Shown in pieces: positions 1 through 12,608 of a DNA stretch of 64,000 bases; position 1 is the first letter of the stretch, and the number at the start of each line of letters is the position of its first letter. The notes beneath the pieces are model-generated. The model ran no database searches and was not told the origin of the DNA. It worked only from the letters and a program-made list of their open reading frames with translations. The translations under genes and the position numbers were made by a program. The stretch comes from Paralvinella palmiformis (taxonomy: Eukaryota; Annelida; Polychaeta; Terebellida; Alvinellidae), in the NCBI GenBank assembly GCA_025642065.1, contig JAODUP010000141.1, positions 70,001 through 134,000 of the forward strand. Direction: 5' to 3'.

Positions 1-182
1 GAGAAAGCAGCACCACCACCAGCAGCAGCAGCAATATTAAACAATAATTAATCGATTAAGTTCAATTAGTATTAATAATGATAATAGTAATAGTTGTAAA
101 GGTTGAGTGTTTAATATACTTAATAATAAAAAGGTAAAGAATTATGAAATTATAATATAATATAATTATTATAGAGAGCTAA

Positions 183-340
183 ATTGAGTTTCTTAGCCTC
201 GACGCTGGTCTCATATGGGACACAGTGGCCGAGGGTCACAAGTCCCACAAACACTGGCATGAGCCGGATCCGAACTCACGGTCTGGAGATTTGCAGCGCT
301 CTAACCATTGCGCTATTTGAAGATCAAAATTACGTACAAC
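183..340 (-). repeat. tRNA-derived SINE remnant (family D)
   Basis: Read on the minus strand, this begins with a tRNA-like head containing an A-box-like stretch (TAGCGCAATGGTTAGAGCGC) and a B-box-like GAGTTCGGATCC, followed by a short unrelated body. Box spacing fits a pol III promoter, but the segment does not fold convincingly as a functional tRNA. A related, more decayed piece lies at 23,360-23,440. Confidence 0.55.
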
Positions 341-1434
341 TAAAAGGTTTAAAATATTCAACATAATTAATATCTCGAATGCGTTGAGATTTGGTTCCTA
401 TTATTGCTGTTGTTGTCATCGTCGGCATCATCAACATCATCATCATCATCATCATCTTAAATCATCTTAAATCATCTTCAACACAAATCCCAATGGAGAA
501 AGATCCTCACTTCTTCAGAAAAAGCCCTTTCTCGCATTATCGAGATTTTTATCGATCACCATGTTGGAGTCGTACGTAAACAGGAAGTGCCTTTCTTCCT
601 AACACGTGACAGTTGAGATCTTGCACTGCCCAAATCTATAAACACGTCAGCACACGTGCCAATCACCAAGGTCATTCCAAGAACTACGAACATAATCTCC
701 TTTCTATTCCGCAGACAGTACTGTCACACATGACTGAATAGCCTCCAGCACGCGCCAAAAGACGTCACTGAGATGGTTGATGGTTGTGAACCTCGGGATT
801 ACTGCTTTAACTGTGATGGTTGTGCGCACTATAAGGCCTCACATATTAAACGCCCCCCCCCCACCCCAGTTCCCTTTCTGTTTATTTACTTGTTTATTTG
901 TTTCAGTGCAGACGCTGCCCAGATGTGACGGTCGAAAACAGACACGAATTCGATCGGGTTTAACCGCTTTACCTGAAATATTAATTTTCACCTTATCTAC
1001 TGGAATTGCTTGCGAGTGTCAACAGTATCGCATAGTCATGGTCAACGGAATTGTTTACACGTTGCCATGGAGATAACGCAGTACAAACAGTCGTGGGAGG
1101 TTGCCGTCCTAATCTGAGATTCTAGAAACAGTACTACTTGGTCCTTCGAGGCGTCCTACGCAAATTGCCCTTTGGCTCTATTTGTCAACAGTATCCGATT
1201 TGGGAATGTCCAGCCATCGCTTTATTTCCTGTTCTACCCACCCACACACCCATCCATCCACCTCTTTCTATCCTGTTGTGTGCCATATTTCGAAATTGAT
1301 TTAATGCAAGCCATCCCCGTGTGAGATAAATAATAGGAATTTTGATCTTGTTGTCCCAAAGGAGCTAATGTGACTTCTTTTCGGGCAGAATGTCCTATCT
1401 TTATAAAGATATTGTGAAAATAAGACTAGTACTA
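341..1434. other. No gene recognised
   Basis: Short open frames here have no recognisable domains and no splice context. A small CAT-trinucleotide tract lies near 430-455. Nothing else is supportable. Confidence 0.5.
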
Positions 1435-1696
1435 TGAGTGAGTGAGTGAGTGAGTGAGTGAGTGAGTGAGTGAGTGAGTGAGTGAGTGAGTGAGTGAGTG
1501 AGTGAGTGAGTGAGTGAGTGAGTGAGTGGTGGTGAGTGAGTGGTGGTGGTGGTGAGTGAGTGAGTGAGTGAGTGAGTGAGTGAGTGAGTGAGTGAGTGAG
1601 TGAGTGAGTGAGTGAGTGAGTGAGTGAGTGAGTGAGTGAGTGAGTGAGTGAGTGAGTGAGTGAGTGAGTGAGTGAGTGAGTGAGTGAGTGAGTGAG
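1435..1696 (+). repeat. (TGAG)n tetranucleotide array
   Basis: About 260 bases of TGAG units, interrupted once by a TGG-rich patch near 1,527-1,553. The complementary strand reads as a Leu-Thr-His-Ser open frame, a by-product of a stop-free tetranucleotide and not a gene. Confidence 0.95.
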
Positions 1697-2542
1697 ATAG
1701 AAGACATATTCATTCTTTATATAATTCGGCTGTGAATTTAATCCCTGCCACCATAAATTAATGGTGACTTTTTTCCTGTTACTTTTTACCAAGCAAAAAT
1801 TGTGACTTTTTCCTGTGACTTTTTTACCGGCCATCATCAATTAATGGTAACTTTTTTTCCTGTGACTTTTTTAACCTAGCCATAATTGTGACTTTTTTCC
1901 CGGTGACTGTTTCCCCTGTGACTTTATCACCGGTCACCTTGGCAACATCCCAGGTTAAGAAATGTATATAATTTGGAATTAGCGTCTAATGTTTTTAATC
2001 AGACAGAACGTTTCTCGTAGTACAATTGACAGCACACTTCAGTGCAGACGTCCAAGTCGTTAGATGTAATCGCACAAAACCCCGTGTCTGTGAGATGTTT
2101 CAGTCATCGCATAAAAGCTTCAATCTGGTTGGATTACCATCTTTTTTCCAGTCTATACTGGTCCCTCTGTACAAATCCCGAGATGAGATAAACGCCGCGT
2201 CGAAGAAAAACAATCACCTGATTACCTCCCGGGCACTCACCTACAACTTGCTCAACTAGTGAGTACAGTACAATTTATCATTGGCGAAGTGGAATCGATC
2301 AGCTCCCCCTTTCACGTCTAAGCCACCAGGAGGCGGTACTTCGTCACGAGATTTGAGTGCTGACTTGACACATTAACAACTTAACTGAACGACCGAGGAG
2401 AAAGGAACGTCACGTGACATGATCAAGTCGTCGCCGATAATATCGCGATCGATGTACGAGACAATCAACTAACAGACTATTCTATAAGCTGATGTTTTGT
2501 ATATCTCTCTCTTTCTCTCTCTCTCTGTGATGTTCGGATGCA
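1697..2542. other. No gene recognised; TGACTTTTTTCC-type tracts
   Basis: At about 1,760-1,935 the motif GTGACTTTTTTCC recurs irregularly several times, a degenerate minisatellite. A 77-codon open frame at 2,026-2,259 shows no family signature and is not supported as a gene. Confidence 0.45.
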
Positions 2543-2781
2543 AGCGAGCGAGCGAGTGAGTGAGTGAGTGAGTGAGTGAGTGTGTGAGTGAGTGAGTGAG
2601 TAAATTGTTTAGATAATAAATTGGTGAGTGAGTAAATTGGTGAGTGAGTAAATTGGTGAGTGAGTAAATTGGTGAGTGAGTGAGTGAGTGAGTGAGTGAG
2701 TGAGTGAGTGAGTGAGTGAGTGAGTGAGTGAGTGAGTGAGTGAGTGGTGAGTGAGTGAGTGAGTGAGTGAGTGAGTGAGTG
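2543..2781 (+). repeat. Second (GAGT)n array with GTAAATTG interruptions
   Basis: GAGT units in the same strand sense as the array at 1,435, broken by four copies of a longer unit containing GTAAATTG between 2,600 and 2,672. Confidence 0.93.
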
Positions 2782-3200
2782 AATCTGTGTCTGTATGACT
2801 ATATGGTCGAGACGGTAGATTAATTGACTAAGTTATTGACTGGACGTTTGATGGATGAATGAGTGATTGATTAATAGCATGCATTTAGGGAAGCTCAATG
2901 GGCGTTCGGCAAAAATGAACCGGTTTATGTAAAATAGATATCGAATGCGAAATCGTCGATTGGGAGAAATTTTTATAAAAGCCTGTGCTACTACCTGCAA
3001 TATTCCATGATAAGCTCCTAGATGTTTTCAAACGTATCATCCGTTTTGTTGTTTTCTTTTGTGGGGGGGGAAAGGAGTTTGAATTGTCCCACATTCCACT
3101 GAAGGCAGATCGTTGTGGTGAGAGTACAAAGCGGTGCAAACGTCCAGTTCACGGTTCGAATTCAAAACCTTTCCTTTGTGGGAAACGAGAGCGTGGGCAA

Positions 3201-3408
3201 ACACTCACTCACTCACTCACTCACTCACTCACTCACTCACTCACTCACTCACTCACTCACTCACTCACTCACTCACTCACTCACTCACTCACTCACTCAC
3301 TCACTCACTCACTCACTCACTCACTCACTCACTCACTCACTCACTCACTCACTCACTCACTCACTCACTCACTCACTCACTCACTCACTCACTCACTCAC
3401 TCACTCAC
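3201..3408 (-). repeat. Third tetranucleotide array, opposite strand sense (ACTC)n
   Basis: About 208 bases of nearly pure ACTC, the complement of the units at 1.4 and 2.5 kb. The three arrays are therefore in inverted arrangement around about 2.9 kb. Poly(Thr-His-Ser-Leu) frames across it are artefacts. Confidence 0.95.
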
Positions 3409-5660
3409 CAACATGCTCTTTCACTTGCTCACTGGCTTGCTCAATATATTGATCAATCAATCAATCAATCAGTTTGTATCACTTTTGTTAATAGATATCC
3501 CATTAGACTGAAAGATTTTTTATTTAAAGATATTTTAAATACAGTTTATGGACTCAGTTGTTGATAAAACCTGAATTTGATTTCAGGCTTCGTGTAACCA
3601 GAGTGACACGAATACGGAAAGCAATCGACTTCTCATGTAGAATACTAGACTCGTATCCATCCTATCTTGAATAAAAAACCTACACAGCGTTCGTTCATGA
3701 TCTTTTGTCTGCTGTTCATCGTTTGTTGTCTGGATATATCCCATAAAGATCGGTACTCGGGTCAACGATGTTCAAAGGAATCACTGCACATAGACAAGGT
3801 ATCCGTCTCACTATCTGTATAATAGCGATCGGCTGTAACCTTCTATGTGTTTCATAATAGGTATTCCTTTATATAGTGGCTTTAACTGGCTGCAGGTCGG
3901 TCATATATGGACTTGTTGTCGAAAGGCCTCTATATAGGGATACACCCGGAAACACAGGTACCACTGGGATTTAAAACAAACCTTGAACTTTACAGTCCAA
4001 GGTTCTATCGACTGGGCCATCCGCTGTTAGTAAAGACCCTTATTAAATATATAATATATAAATTAAATTGCAAACACTCTCCAATCCAACGTTATCTTTA
4101 TAATGTAATCCATACTGTAATGTCTATATTTCGGAGTAAGTCAAAACAATTGTTTGCCGAAAACATATTTAGAAAGCTGATAAAGAACAGATAATTAACA
4201 AGTTTTATATGTATTGTTACCAGGCCTTTGATATGTTAAGATATTTTAACAGGTTAGACGACAGTTCGGATGTTTGTTTCTGCTTAAACCAAGAATCACG
4301 ATTGTATCAGTCGTTGTAGGATCCGTAGCCCTACCAATATTTGGGTTTTGATTGATAAAGATCGAACAAGGTGCACTCTTAGTGCTGATCATGCGTGTTC
4401 AAATCGCTATTCGTTGAAACTTAAACATTTTCCTAATTGCAAACAGTAAGTCAGAATTATGTACAGACTAATCAGAGATGTTTTCAATTCATTCTATTAA
4501 CTAGAACGGTATTTTCAATAATTGACGCAAGTACTATATAACAATAGGGGAGCTTCATAAGAACTGGATCAAAATTATGTCTAGAAGACGTTACGAGGTA
4601 TAATATGTTTGAAATTGCATAAGCCTTTCCTATCCAGGTTCGCTTCGATTCTCACGAACCACTTGGATATCAAAAATAATATCTGGCTCCAATTCACATT
4701 CAATGTACATACTACCATTACTTTTCTAACAAATTTAACGAGGGACGTCTCGGTGTTGGGATCATCATCATCTGTTAGTAATGTAGGACATGTTTTGAAT
4801 ATTCATCAGTCGTGATATTTTTTATTCCGTGATTTTGTGTCGCACATCATCATCATCTATCTGATCTGTTACATAACCGAGTTGTTGGTTTCTATAATAT
4901 GAACATTAGCAGTTGGAATGGTGTATTTGGCGAAATAAGTGATATATTTGAAATATCTGCGGTTTAGCCAATAAAAGGTGGCCAGAGCTCTTCCATTCCT
5001 TCCCTGTCTAAATGTTGCTTCTCTAATATGAAAACTGAGCAACCTATAATTGTTGCTCATAGTTCTTTACCAACCAAATGATACCGAAATGGTGACTGCC
5101 AGCAAAGATCTTATAAACGCGTGGTTTAGGAAGCAGATTAAAGTCTCAGCAACCGATTGGTGGGAATCGGCCAATAAAAAGTGTGATATCACGTTTATAA
5201 CAAGTAAGAAAAAGCTGGTATAGGGAATGTGCGCGGGCGTCGAGATACGGTGACCGGCATATATTAAGAATATTCATCCAACTGCATGTGTATTATAGCC
5301 CATTAGACCTGTTTTATGCGCGTTATCACACAAACCATATGGACAGTAATTTATAATCTCTTGATTTTAATAAAAAATAAATGTATTTGTACAGTTATAT
5401 CGACCATTTATACAAAACAACTTCATCCCCCGGATAGTTCATGGCTAATATGAGTAACGGGCTGCGCTGTTGTGAAATCTCTCTCATAACAAACTTGGAC
5501 GGACCCCTATGATTTTAGGTACTTCAGGCTCCCATCCGGTACTTAATTATTTCACCCCAATACAACTGACAGCATGATCCTGGTGTGGCATGAACTAACC
5601 TGCAGTACATAGCCCTATATACATTTGAGGGTCTCCTCAAGAATTCTAGTTAATTTCTCT
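3409..5660. other. No gene recognised
   Basis: Contains a 95-codon open frame (3,907-4,194) and a 63-codon minus-strand frame (5,060-4,869). Neither has recognisable motifs, a signal sequence or splice support. I see no RNA gene or clear mobile element. Confidence 0.4.
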
Positions 5661-5785
<125 letters not shown>

Positions 5786-6049
5786 GATAGATAAAGACAT
5801 ATCTACGCGTATCGCTATACAACGGAGCCCTACGCCGCTGATAACAGTATCAGAGCAAAATAAATGACTGGCGCCTACTCCCTGCGGGGTCCATAGGCTT
5901 AAGCTTAGTCAACCTTAGGAATAAAATAACCCAGTCGACGACGCGTTCATATTTAATCACCAACTCCCAAACAGCCAAAACAATTCAATGTTCTTCCCAT
6001 CAATGTAAGCCATTTAAAAATTGAAATTTATCACTCCCATCACGGGTCC

Positions 6050-6225
6050 ATCTCCATGGCCTAATTGCTAACGTGGATAACCAACGACTTCTGGTCTCTA
6101 GGTTCAAACCCGGACCGGTGTTTGTCTGAAGTATGCTTCATCTATAGTCTTGCATCATTGCCTTTTGGAGTTTTTCTCCCCCTTTAACCTACAGGGTGCG
6201 TGAAAGTCGCAATAAAAATGCAACA
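6050..6225 (+). repeat. tRNA-derived SINE, family B (diverged)
   Basis: Head with an A-box-like ATGGCCTAATTGCTAACGTG and a B-box-like AGGTTCAAACCC, then a body ending in AACCTAC...AATAAAA, matching the GCCTACCTTGTGCAC...GGCCGTAAAAC tail of the clearer copies at 44,869 and 48,478. Confidence 0.55.
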
Positions 6226-6659
6226 TTTCATAGTTACATAACTACTTTACAATTTTTCTGGGATTTAAAATTGTTTTTAAATCATTAAATTAATTGCCGT
6301 AAATTCAGAAAGAATTATTCCATTCATTTCAGACTCATAATTTCAGATACATAAATATTTACTTAATATGTGTTCATGTATGTATGTTTATGTCTCTGCG
6401 AGAATGTGAGTGATTGAGTTTTTAAAAATAATTCTTATCTTACCTGAGAAGACTTTTAATCCATATTCCAATTTGCCCAAATTATTTCTATCAAAGCAAC
6501 AAAGGAAATGTTGGTTTGATCGTTCTGCACATCATAACTTGAGCACATATTCGTGTAGAATGTTTGTCACACCATTAAGACAAGTGTAAAGCAGACATTA
6601 ATTCTTTACAATTTCAATACGCCAAATGACTTTCTGAAGACTGAATTAGAATGAGTGAA

Positions 6660-6693
6660 AGAGTGGGTGAGTGAGTGATTGATTGAGTTATGA

Positions 6694-6758
<65 letters not shown>

Positions 6759-6830
6759 GGAAAGGCTGTGGAGGCAACATACTAAGACTTTCGTCGTGCA
6801 GTGGACTGACCATGGCTGAAGAAGAAGATG

Positions 6831-6929
<99 letters not shown>

Positions 6930-6992
6930 TAGTGTGTGTGTGTGTGTTTTAGGGTACATATAAAGAGGCAACAGGCACAGAGACGACATCAT
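6660..6992. repeat. (TA)n and (TA)n(TG)n arrays with an attached dispersed repeat
   Basis: Two TA runs (about 6,698-6,755 and 6,834-6,866), the second leading into TG to about 6,946 and then a non-simple flank (GGGTACATA..AAGAGGCAAC). The same TA-TG-flank order recurs at 20,318-20,418, so the microsatellite is probably part of a dispersed repeat. Confidence 0.75.
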
Positions 6993-7324
6993 CACCATCA
7001 TCATATTTTTCATAATTATAACATCTAATAGAAATATATTACCTGTTAGTAATTAATCACTAATTAACAAACCTTTTGGGGAAATAAAAAAAACTAAAAC
7101 ATAAGTACTGGCACAGAGCAAGGTATAAAAAGATCGTGAACTAAATGAAAAGTACATGCACAGTCATGGACACAGGATAAACATAAATACACAGGTGAAA
7201 CACAAATGTAAATATAGCTATGCAAACAAGCGAATACCCCAATATCGAAAGGGAATTATTCAATAGCAAAAACAACAGCAGATCAAACACTCAGTAACCT
7301 GAACAGGTAGATTGTTCAAACGCA

Positions 7325-7545
7325 TTCTACAGACGGAAGATCACGTTATGACATCAACAATGATGGCGTCATAACGATCGATGAACTGCAAAAGCTGTTT
7401 AAAGCGATAGAAGCGTCGGAAAACATTGGCTTGGCTGTGCCCAATAGGCGACAGCCAGGGGTTTCTACCCCAAACTTCAACAAGACAAGGAACACATTGA
7501 CCACGCCAAAGTGTTAAAAAATGTGACAAACACTCGGTGATTCTA
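7325..7545 (+). pseudogene. EF-hand protein last-exon remnant (left-arm copy)
   Basis: This is the mirror copy of the last exon of the EF-hand gene at 59,740-59,944. The stretch from TATGACATCAACAA through the helix ending in GCGTCGGAAAACATTG is still easy to align, covering the loop DINNDGVITIDE and the following helix. Two lesions break it. Two bases are missing just upstream of the loop (ATCACGTTAT against TTTGGACGTTAT), shifting the frame. About 71 extra bases (7,430-7,500) interrupt the codons before the last loop, and sequence after about 7,530 no longer resembles the terminal EELV-type helix. The upstream exon is absent because the duplication ends between the two exons. It cannot make a calcium-binding protein. 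Confidence 0.85.
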
Positions 7546-7720
7546 TCATGACTAAAGGCGCTGAACTGAGGGAAGATTTATGGTAGGAACAGCGCATCAC
7601 AGGAGTTGTTATTAAGGCCAGTTCACATGTCGAATTTCAATTACCCCCCGATACCTTGTCCGTGTCAGCTCTGCCCGATTAAGACTGAGAAATATAGTTA
7701 TAGTATGGGAGGGTTATATG

Positions 7721-7911
7721 GTAACGCGCTGGCTATGTGTTTGAGTAACGCTTTGCGCCTATAATGCCAGCATTCGTTGTATGCTCCATTGGAAGTTGAG
7801 ATAAGTGTTGGTTGGAAACAGGTCTGAGTCAGGGATAATAATATTGTAAATCATTTTGTAAAGCGCCCTAGAGCAGCTTCTAGCTGAATAGGGCGCTATA
7901 TAAATATCACA

Positions 7912-7959
<48 letters not shown>

Positions 7960-7962
7960 CAT
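7721..7962 (+). repeat. SINE family C body and 3' tail (5' truncated)
   Basis: Homologous to 25,580-25,428 (minus strand). It ends in TTGTAAAGCGCCC...GGGCGCTATATAAATA followed by (ATT)n. The right arm lacks it: there the flanks run together near 57,690-57,700, so it inserted into the left arm after duplication. The tail resembles the LINE 3' end at about 31.2 kb. Confidence 0.75.
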
Positions 7963-7977
7963 AAGTAGGGTCTGCAT

Positions 7978-8170
7978 TTCTTAGCTAGTAGCGCTGTTGT
8001 GCACAGGTTGTTAGCACCTCGGTTCGAAACCTCGCCGAGCTATATCTGAGGGGTGTTTCATTTTTCGTTTATCCTCAATTTTATTTTGAACTTCGCTAGA
8101 CCTATTTAGACTAGACTGAACACAAAGTGGCCGGAAAATGACAACAACAACAACAACAACAACAACAAAA
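7978..8170 (+). repeat. tRNA-derived SINE, family B
   Basis: Head with B-box GGTTCGAAACC, body GCTATATCTGAGGGGTGTTTCAT, 3' end ACAAAGTGGCCGGAAAA and a (CAA)n tail. It is present inverted in the right arm at 57,095-57,280, so it predates the duplication. Confidence 0.75.
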
Positions 8171-8281
8171 AACATCAACTATAACAACATTTACATTTTT
8201 ATATAAGATGAAGAATTCGTCAAATCAGATAACTTCTAACGAAAAGTTGTCCCATTTGTAGTAACTGACTTTTGCCGGATG

Positions 8282-8352
8282 GCCAGTGTTGACACCAAGT
8301 AAATGTTGACACCAAGTAAGTGTTGACACCAAGTAAGTGTTGACACCAAGTA
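8282..8352 (+). repeat. Four tandem 17-bp units with an internal palindrome
   Basis: Four near-perfect copies of TGTTGACACCAAGTAAG; each contains the palindrome GTGTTGACAC. The matching right-arm junction (about 56,985) has a single copy, and the 3-kb repeat-plus-LINE insertion of the right arm lies exactly here. Confidence 0.8.
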
Positions 8353-8829
8353 AGCTACTTCAAAACGAGACACCTTTGATGGTTAATACCAGATGAGATG
8401 AAGATTGTAAGCGGACAATAAGAGTGGGAACTGATACAAATTCAGAACACAATAATACGGAGACCGGTAGAGTGAACAGCTAAGAAACTAAAATTAATAT
8501 CAGCTGACAAATTACTTATTAGAAATCGACTCTCGTCAAGAACAAACGAGACAGAAGCAGTTTATAAACGAGACTATTACAAGTTACCCACCACAGATAA
8601 TCGAAGAATAACTAAACAAGAAAAGTTAACACCATATCCTTGACATATTACTCAAACAGAGTTCCTGCTAGCAGTTAACCAGAACAAGAATTCGAAATAA
8701 ACATATTTTCACAAATTCGATTAAGAAGTTTGTACTTAACCCAGTAATCTCAGTTATGTGACATGCGCATAAGCACATCTAGACACCAATCTGGGTAGAT
8801 TTGTACATAATGCGATGTGATAGATCTTC

Positions 8830-9660
8830 TTTAACTGATCTTCCGAAGTGACGCCACCACACGGACGTCAGCGGATTTAGCCCCAGATTCCCGATTCCAC
8901 ATTATTCACTGTTATCCACGTCGTCCAACCTTATGTAATCGAAGACATGAAAACTTTGTGGGAACTCGTCGAGGTCCTGGTCGAGACCCTACACGGATCA
9001 AGTCAACCGAGAATATGAACCAAAAGGAATGGCACACATAAAGGACGAAACTTCTATAAAGAGTAAACGAAACCAAGTCGATTTTACTTCACCTAGAGAT
9101 ACCCCAAATATGTGTATTGTAAATCATATAAAAGAAGCACAAACACGAAAACAAACGGAAACAAAACAATTTGCGTAGAAAAGCGTATAAATGACATTAA
9201 AAATTGTATCGTACAGCTTTCTAGATTTTCCATTTGTGGTAATAAAATCCCATTGCTTCAGGTATCTGTGGGATGTTTCATTCTTAGATTCAGATTATCG
9301 GTTTCTGGTCAACTTATTGTCCTAGCGATGGAGAACAATGTTATAGCTCAGCCGGTCTGTAAACACAACCATCGAGAGGACTTAGGCATCCATCATCCTC
9401 CGACTCCCTCGCTCTAAAACAGACTTCCTCTCCCCAGGTCACTCCCACATAGCAATTAGGATCGACACGCGCTTCAATTCAACCCCACAGCTCTGAAACG
9501 TAAAAGATTTGTTTTCTGGATCAATCATTCTTCTAACCAACAAACATAATGTCGGTTCTAAACAAAACAACAACAATACGACAAAGTCAATAAATCGTTG
9601 ATGGTCACCAAGTGACGCCACCGGTAGTATACTGCTAGATTTAACTACATACGTTAGGGG
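8830..9660. other. Highly conserved inter-arm block upstream of the lectin gene
   Basis: Almost unchanged between the arms (partner 51,380-52,190), more so than most neutral stretches. It carries open frames on both strands that survive in both arms (9,112-9,417 + with 51,905-51,600 -), but the encoded sequence is Lys/Asn/Ile-rich without motifs. I do not call it coding. It may be a recently gene-converted or constrained upstream region. Confidence 0.4.
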
Positions 9661-9719
9661 GCGCGTCAATCATTGTCCTAACATGGTGGTATACATATGT
9701 GGTTAGTAATTGGATCAGA

Positions 9720-9810
9720 GCTTCACGTGACGGCGTGATATGAGGACGGCAGCTTTGAGCGAAAGATTATTTATCTGATAAGAAAATGGTTACTTATCGC
9801 GGCGGCTAAA
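9720..9810 (+). promoter_or_regulatory. Putative promoter/5' leader of the lectin gene with GATA sites
   Basis: Immediately upstream of the signal-peptide exon lie an E-box-like TCACGTGAC (about 9,723), a palindromic GATA pair TTATCTGATAAG (about 9,772) and a further ACTTATC. The GATA pair is conserved in the right-arm copy, whereas the E-box is changed there to CACTTGAC. No clear TATA box is visible. GATA use is an inference from motif alone. Confidence 0.4.
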
Positions 9811-9871
9811 ATGGCTCTAGTTGGCTTTATCCGAACGAGTTTTGTGGTTCTGTGCCTTGGTTTGGCGACAG
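9811..9871 (+). CDS. Lectin gene coding exon 1 (signal peptide)
   Basis: ATG followed by a basic-then-hydrophobic leader (MALVGFIRTSFVVL...) ending in ACAG and the donor GTGAGT. It leaves phase 1, which matches the acceptor of exon 2 and creates Gly21 across the junction. The start is the first ATG after the conserved GATA-rich leader and is kept in both arms. Confidence 0.85.
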
Positions 9872-10111
9872 GTGAGTACAGAATTCTGACATTAATGACG
9901 ACATCTCGAAATAAGAATGTTGGTTGTGTGATTAATAATGATGGAAACATGATTATCTATTTCAAAGACCATTGAAGAGGTGTCGAAATTTCAACGAGAC
10001 GTATGCGTACACTTTTAATATAAAAGGTAATGAAGCGATGACACACCCTTCTGATATGCCCACGCCAAGATTCGAACTCAGGTGTTTGTGATCTGTGATC
10101 TCTACTAGAGA

Positions 10112-10156
<45 letters not shown>

Positions 10157-12528
10157 CATCCGTACGTATGTTTCTATTTCATACACACACACACACATAT
10201 GCAGTTTACTTGTCTAAACTGTTGCTATTTGTGACAGCGAGAAAACTCTAGTCTAGACAACTGGCTGTTTTTTCGCGTACCAATTTTCACCATCCGGAGG
10301 TGACTGGCATAAGCCGCTAACCAAAAACATGACCACACGAATATATACAAGTATATATACCAGACATGGAACTAGAATAATTTAGTGTTGGCTTAATTAC
10401 GTTTTGACATACAACATTTGACATGGCTAACTTTGGCAGACAGATTAAGCTGTACACTAACACGTTTTCTAAAAGGTGTCACGTTTTGACATTTGTGACA
10501 GATGTAATCAACTACTAGTTGGTCAAAATAATGGGCTATATTCTTTTTACAAAATTTGTCTACTGCTATTATTACCCGTGTGCCTGTAATCAAGATATAT
10601 TATAAAAATAGATAGTTAGTGGAAGTAATTGATGTGTGTATAGTAAAAATAGAGATCAATGGTTATTACGTTTACAAGTATGGTATTTATGTGAGCGTCT
10701 GTTTGTATGTAAGTATGTGTATAGGTGTGTATGTGTGTTTTATTACTGGTATAACACGCGATTTGTTAACGGATAGAAACAATTTGAAACGTTCCTGGTT
10801 TAGATTAAATGTTATTAAATATTACAAAAATTACGCTGTATGATGTAGAACTAAAGATTCATACAAACAAAAATGTATATAACCAAATATATATGCAATG
10901 AAAGGTTTATATATTCAAGGCTTTACATAACCAAAGATTCATACAACAAAAGATTTATATAACCAAAGATTTATATAATCAAAGGTTTAAACATTCAACG
11001 CATTATATAGCCAAATATTTATACAATCAAAGGTTTATACATTCAAGGCTTTATATAACTAAAGATTCAAACAACAAAAGATTTATATAACCAAAGATTT
11101 ATACAACCAAAGCTTTATATAACTAAATATTGAAACCAATGATTTATACCAATAAAAATGTATACAAAGATCATTTTATACAAATAAAGATTTAAACAAC
11201 CAAATATTAATTCAACCAAACATTTATGCAACAAGATACAACTAAATACTTAACAACCAAATATTTATACAATCGAATAAATACAACCAAAGATTTATAC
11301 AACCAAAGATTAATAGAACAAAAGATTAATTCAACCAAGATATATACAAGCTCAAATAAAAAAGTCCAGCATTTAGTGTTTATTTGATAAATTAGTAAAC
11401 ATCGATGTCGTACACCATCATTCCAAGATTATCGGTCTGATGTTGTATTGGTGCATACCCGGTATATCATATTGATATGGCCGTGTTGAACTTTACAACA
11501 GATGGACACCATTTGATTTTGTTAGAGACAGTTAGTACACGCGTTCAATGGAGTTTTTTGTGTTAAAGTTTATAAACAATTATATTATTTCCAAGCGACC
11601 AGGGGAAGTTCACTTTAATAGACATTGGGCACAAGTCGGTGTAAACCCTAAAATAAAATATTCATATAAATCGGTATCGATTGTGAACAAAATGAGATAG
11701 AGCAAGCTCAAGTCTGACTTTGTTCAGTTCGATTTGTCAAAGGTATTCCATTTTCTTGAGATTGGTGTGTTGCATAACAATGACAACTATTGGCAAATGA
11801 AATAAACTAACAACATAGTTTCATGACAACATACATATGGCGTACCATTGCCTTAGTTACGATAGGGTTTCAGTAAGTTAACAAAACCAGACCGTGAGAC
11901 CGGTCAAATCTATGACACCCCGAGTTATGGTCCAAAGAAGTCAGTTGGTGTTCAGAATGGATAATTTCCGGTTTCCACATAAGTCGATGCACCTAGTAAA
12001 TGAATGGAACAATTTTGGGCAGGGAGATAGCATACGTTTATTTCTGTCGTGTATTTGTATATACAACTATTTAACATAATCACGGCATGTGTATAAAGTA
12101 TACATATCAGACATTGGGCCAATTCCATTTTGTAAATTCCAATTCCACCCAATTCCATTTGGTCAATTCCAATTCCACCTAAAATTTATCAATTCCAATT
12201 CAATTCCAATTCCAAATTTTTCAATTCAATTCCGTTTTTTCCGACTCTTTTTCCTTAATACTTTTTACCATGAGTAGGTACTCCGAGTACCTACTTGGAA
12301 TACATACTCTGAGTAGGTTTTTTTCCAAGTAGGAATGTCATGGAAGAAATATTTCTGAATAAAAAAAATAAATGGTAAATTAATTTGTGGATTTAATAAA
12401 TTCCTAAGAGCAACATCTCTATATAGATTACAGGTACGCTATGTGGTGGTGTCACAGTGTTGTGGGCGGAGCCCACGGTATCCTGACCATTTTAATTGGT
12501 TAAATGCTAATGTGAAGTGCCACAGTCA

Positions 12529-12608
<80 letters not shown>

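Noticed and set aside
1301..1840. Long Leu-Thr-His-Ser open frames over the TGAG and ACTC arrays (also 2,985-3,564)
   Set aside because: Produced by stop-free tetranucleotide repeats in several frames at once, with no non-repeat coding sequence or splice context.
6606..7013. Poly-His-Thr and poly-Ile-Tyr frames across TA/TG microsatellites (also near 12.5, 18.5, 19.7, 32.8, 48.3 kb)
   Set aside because: Simple-repeat translation only.
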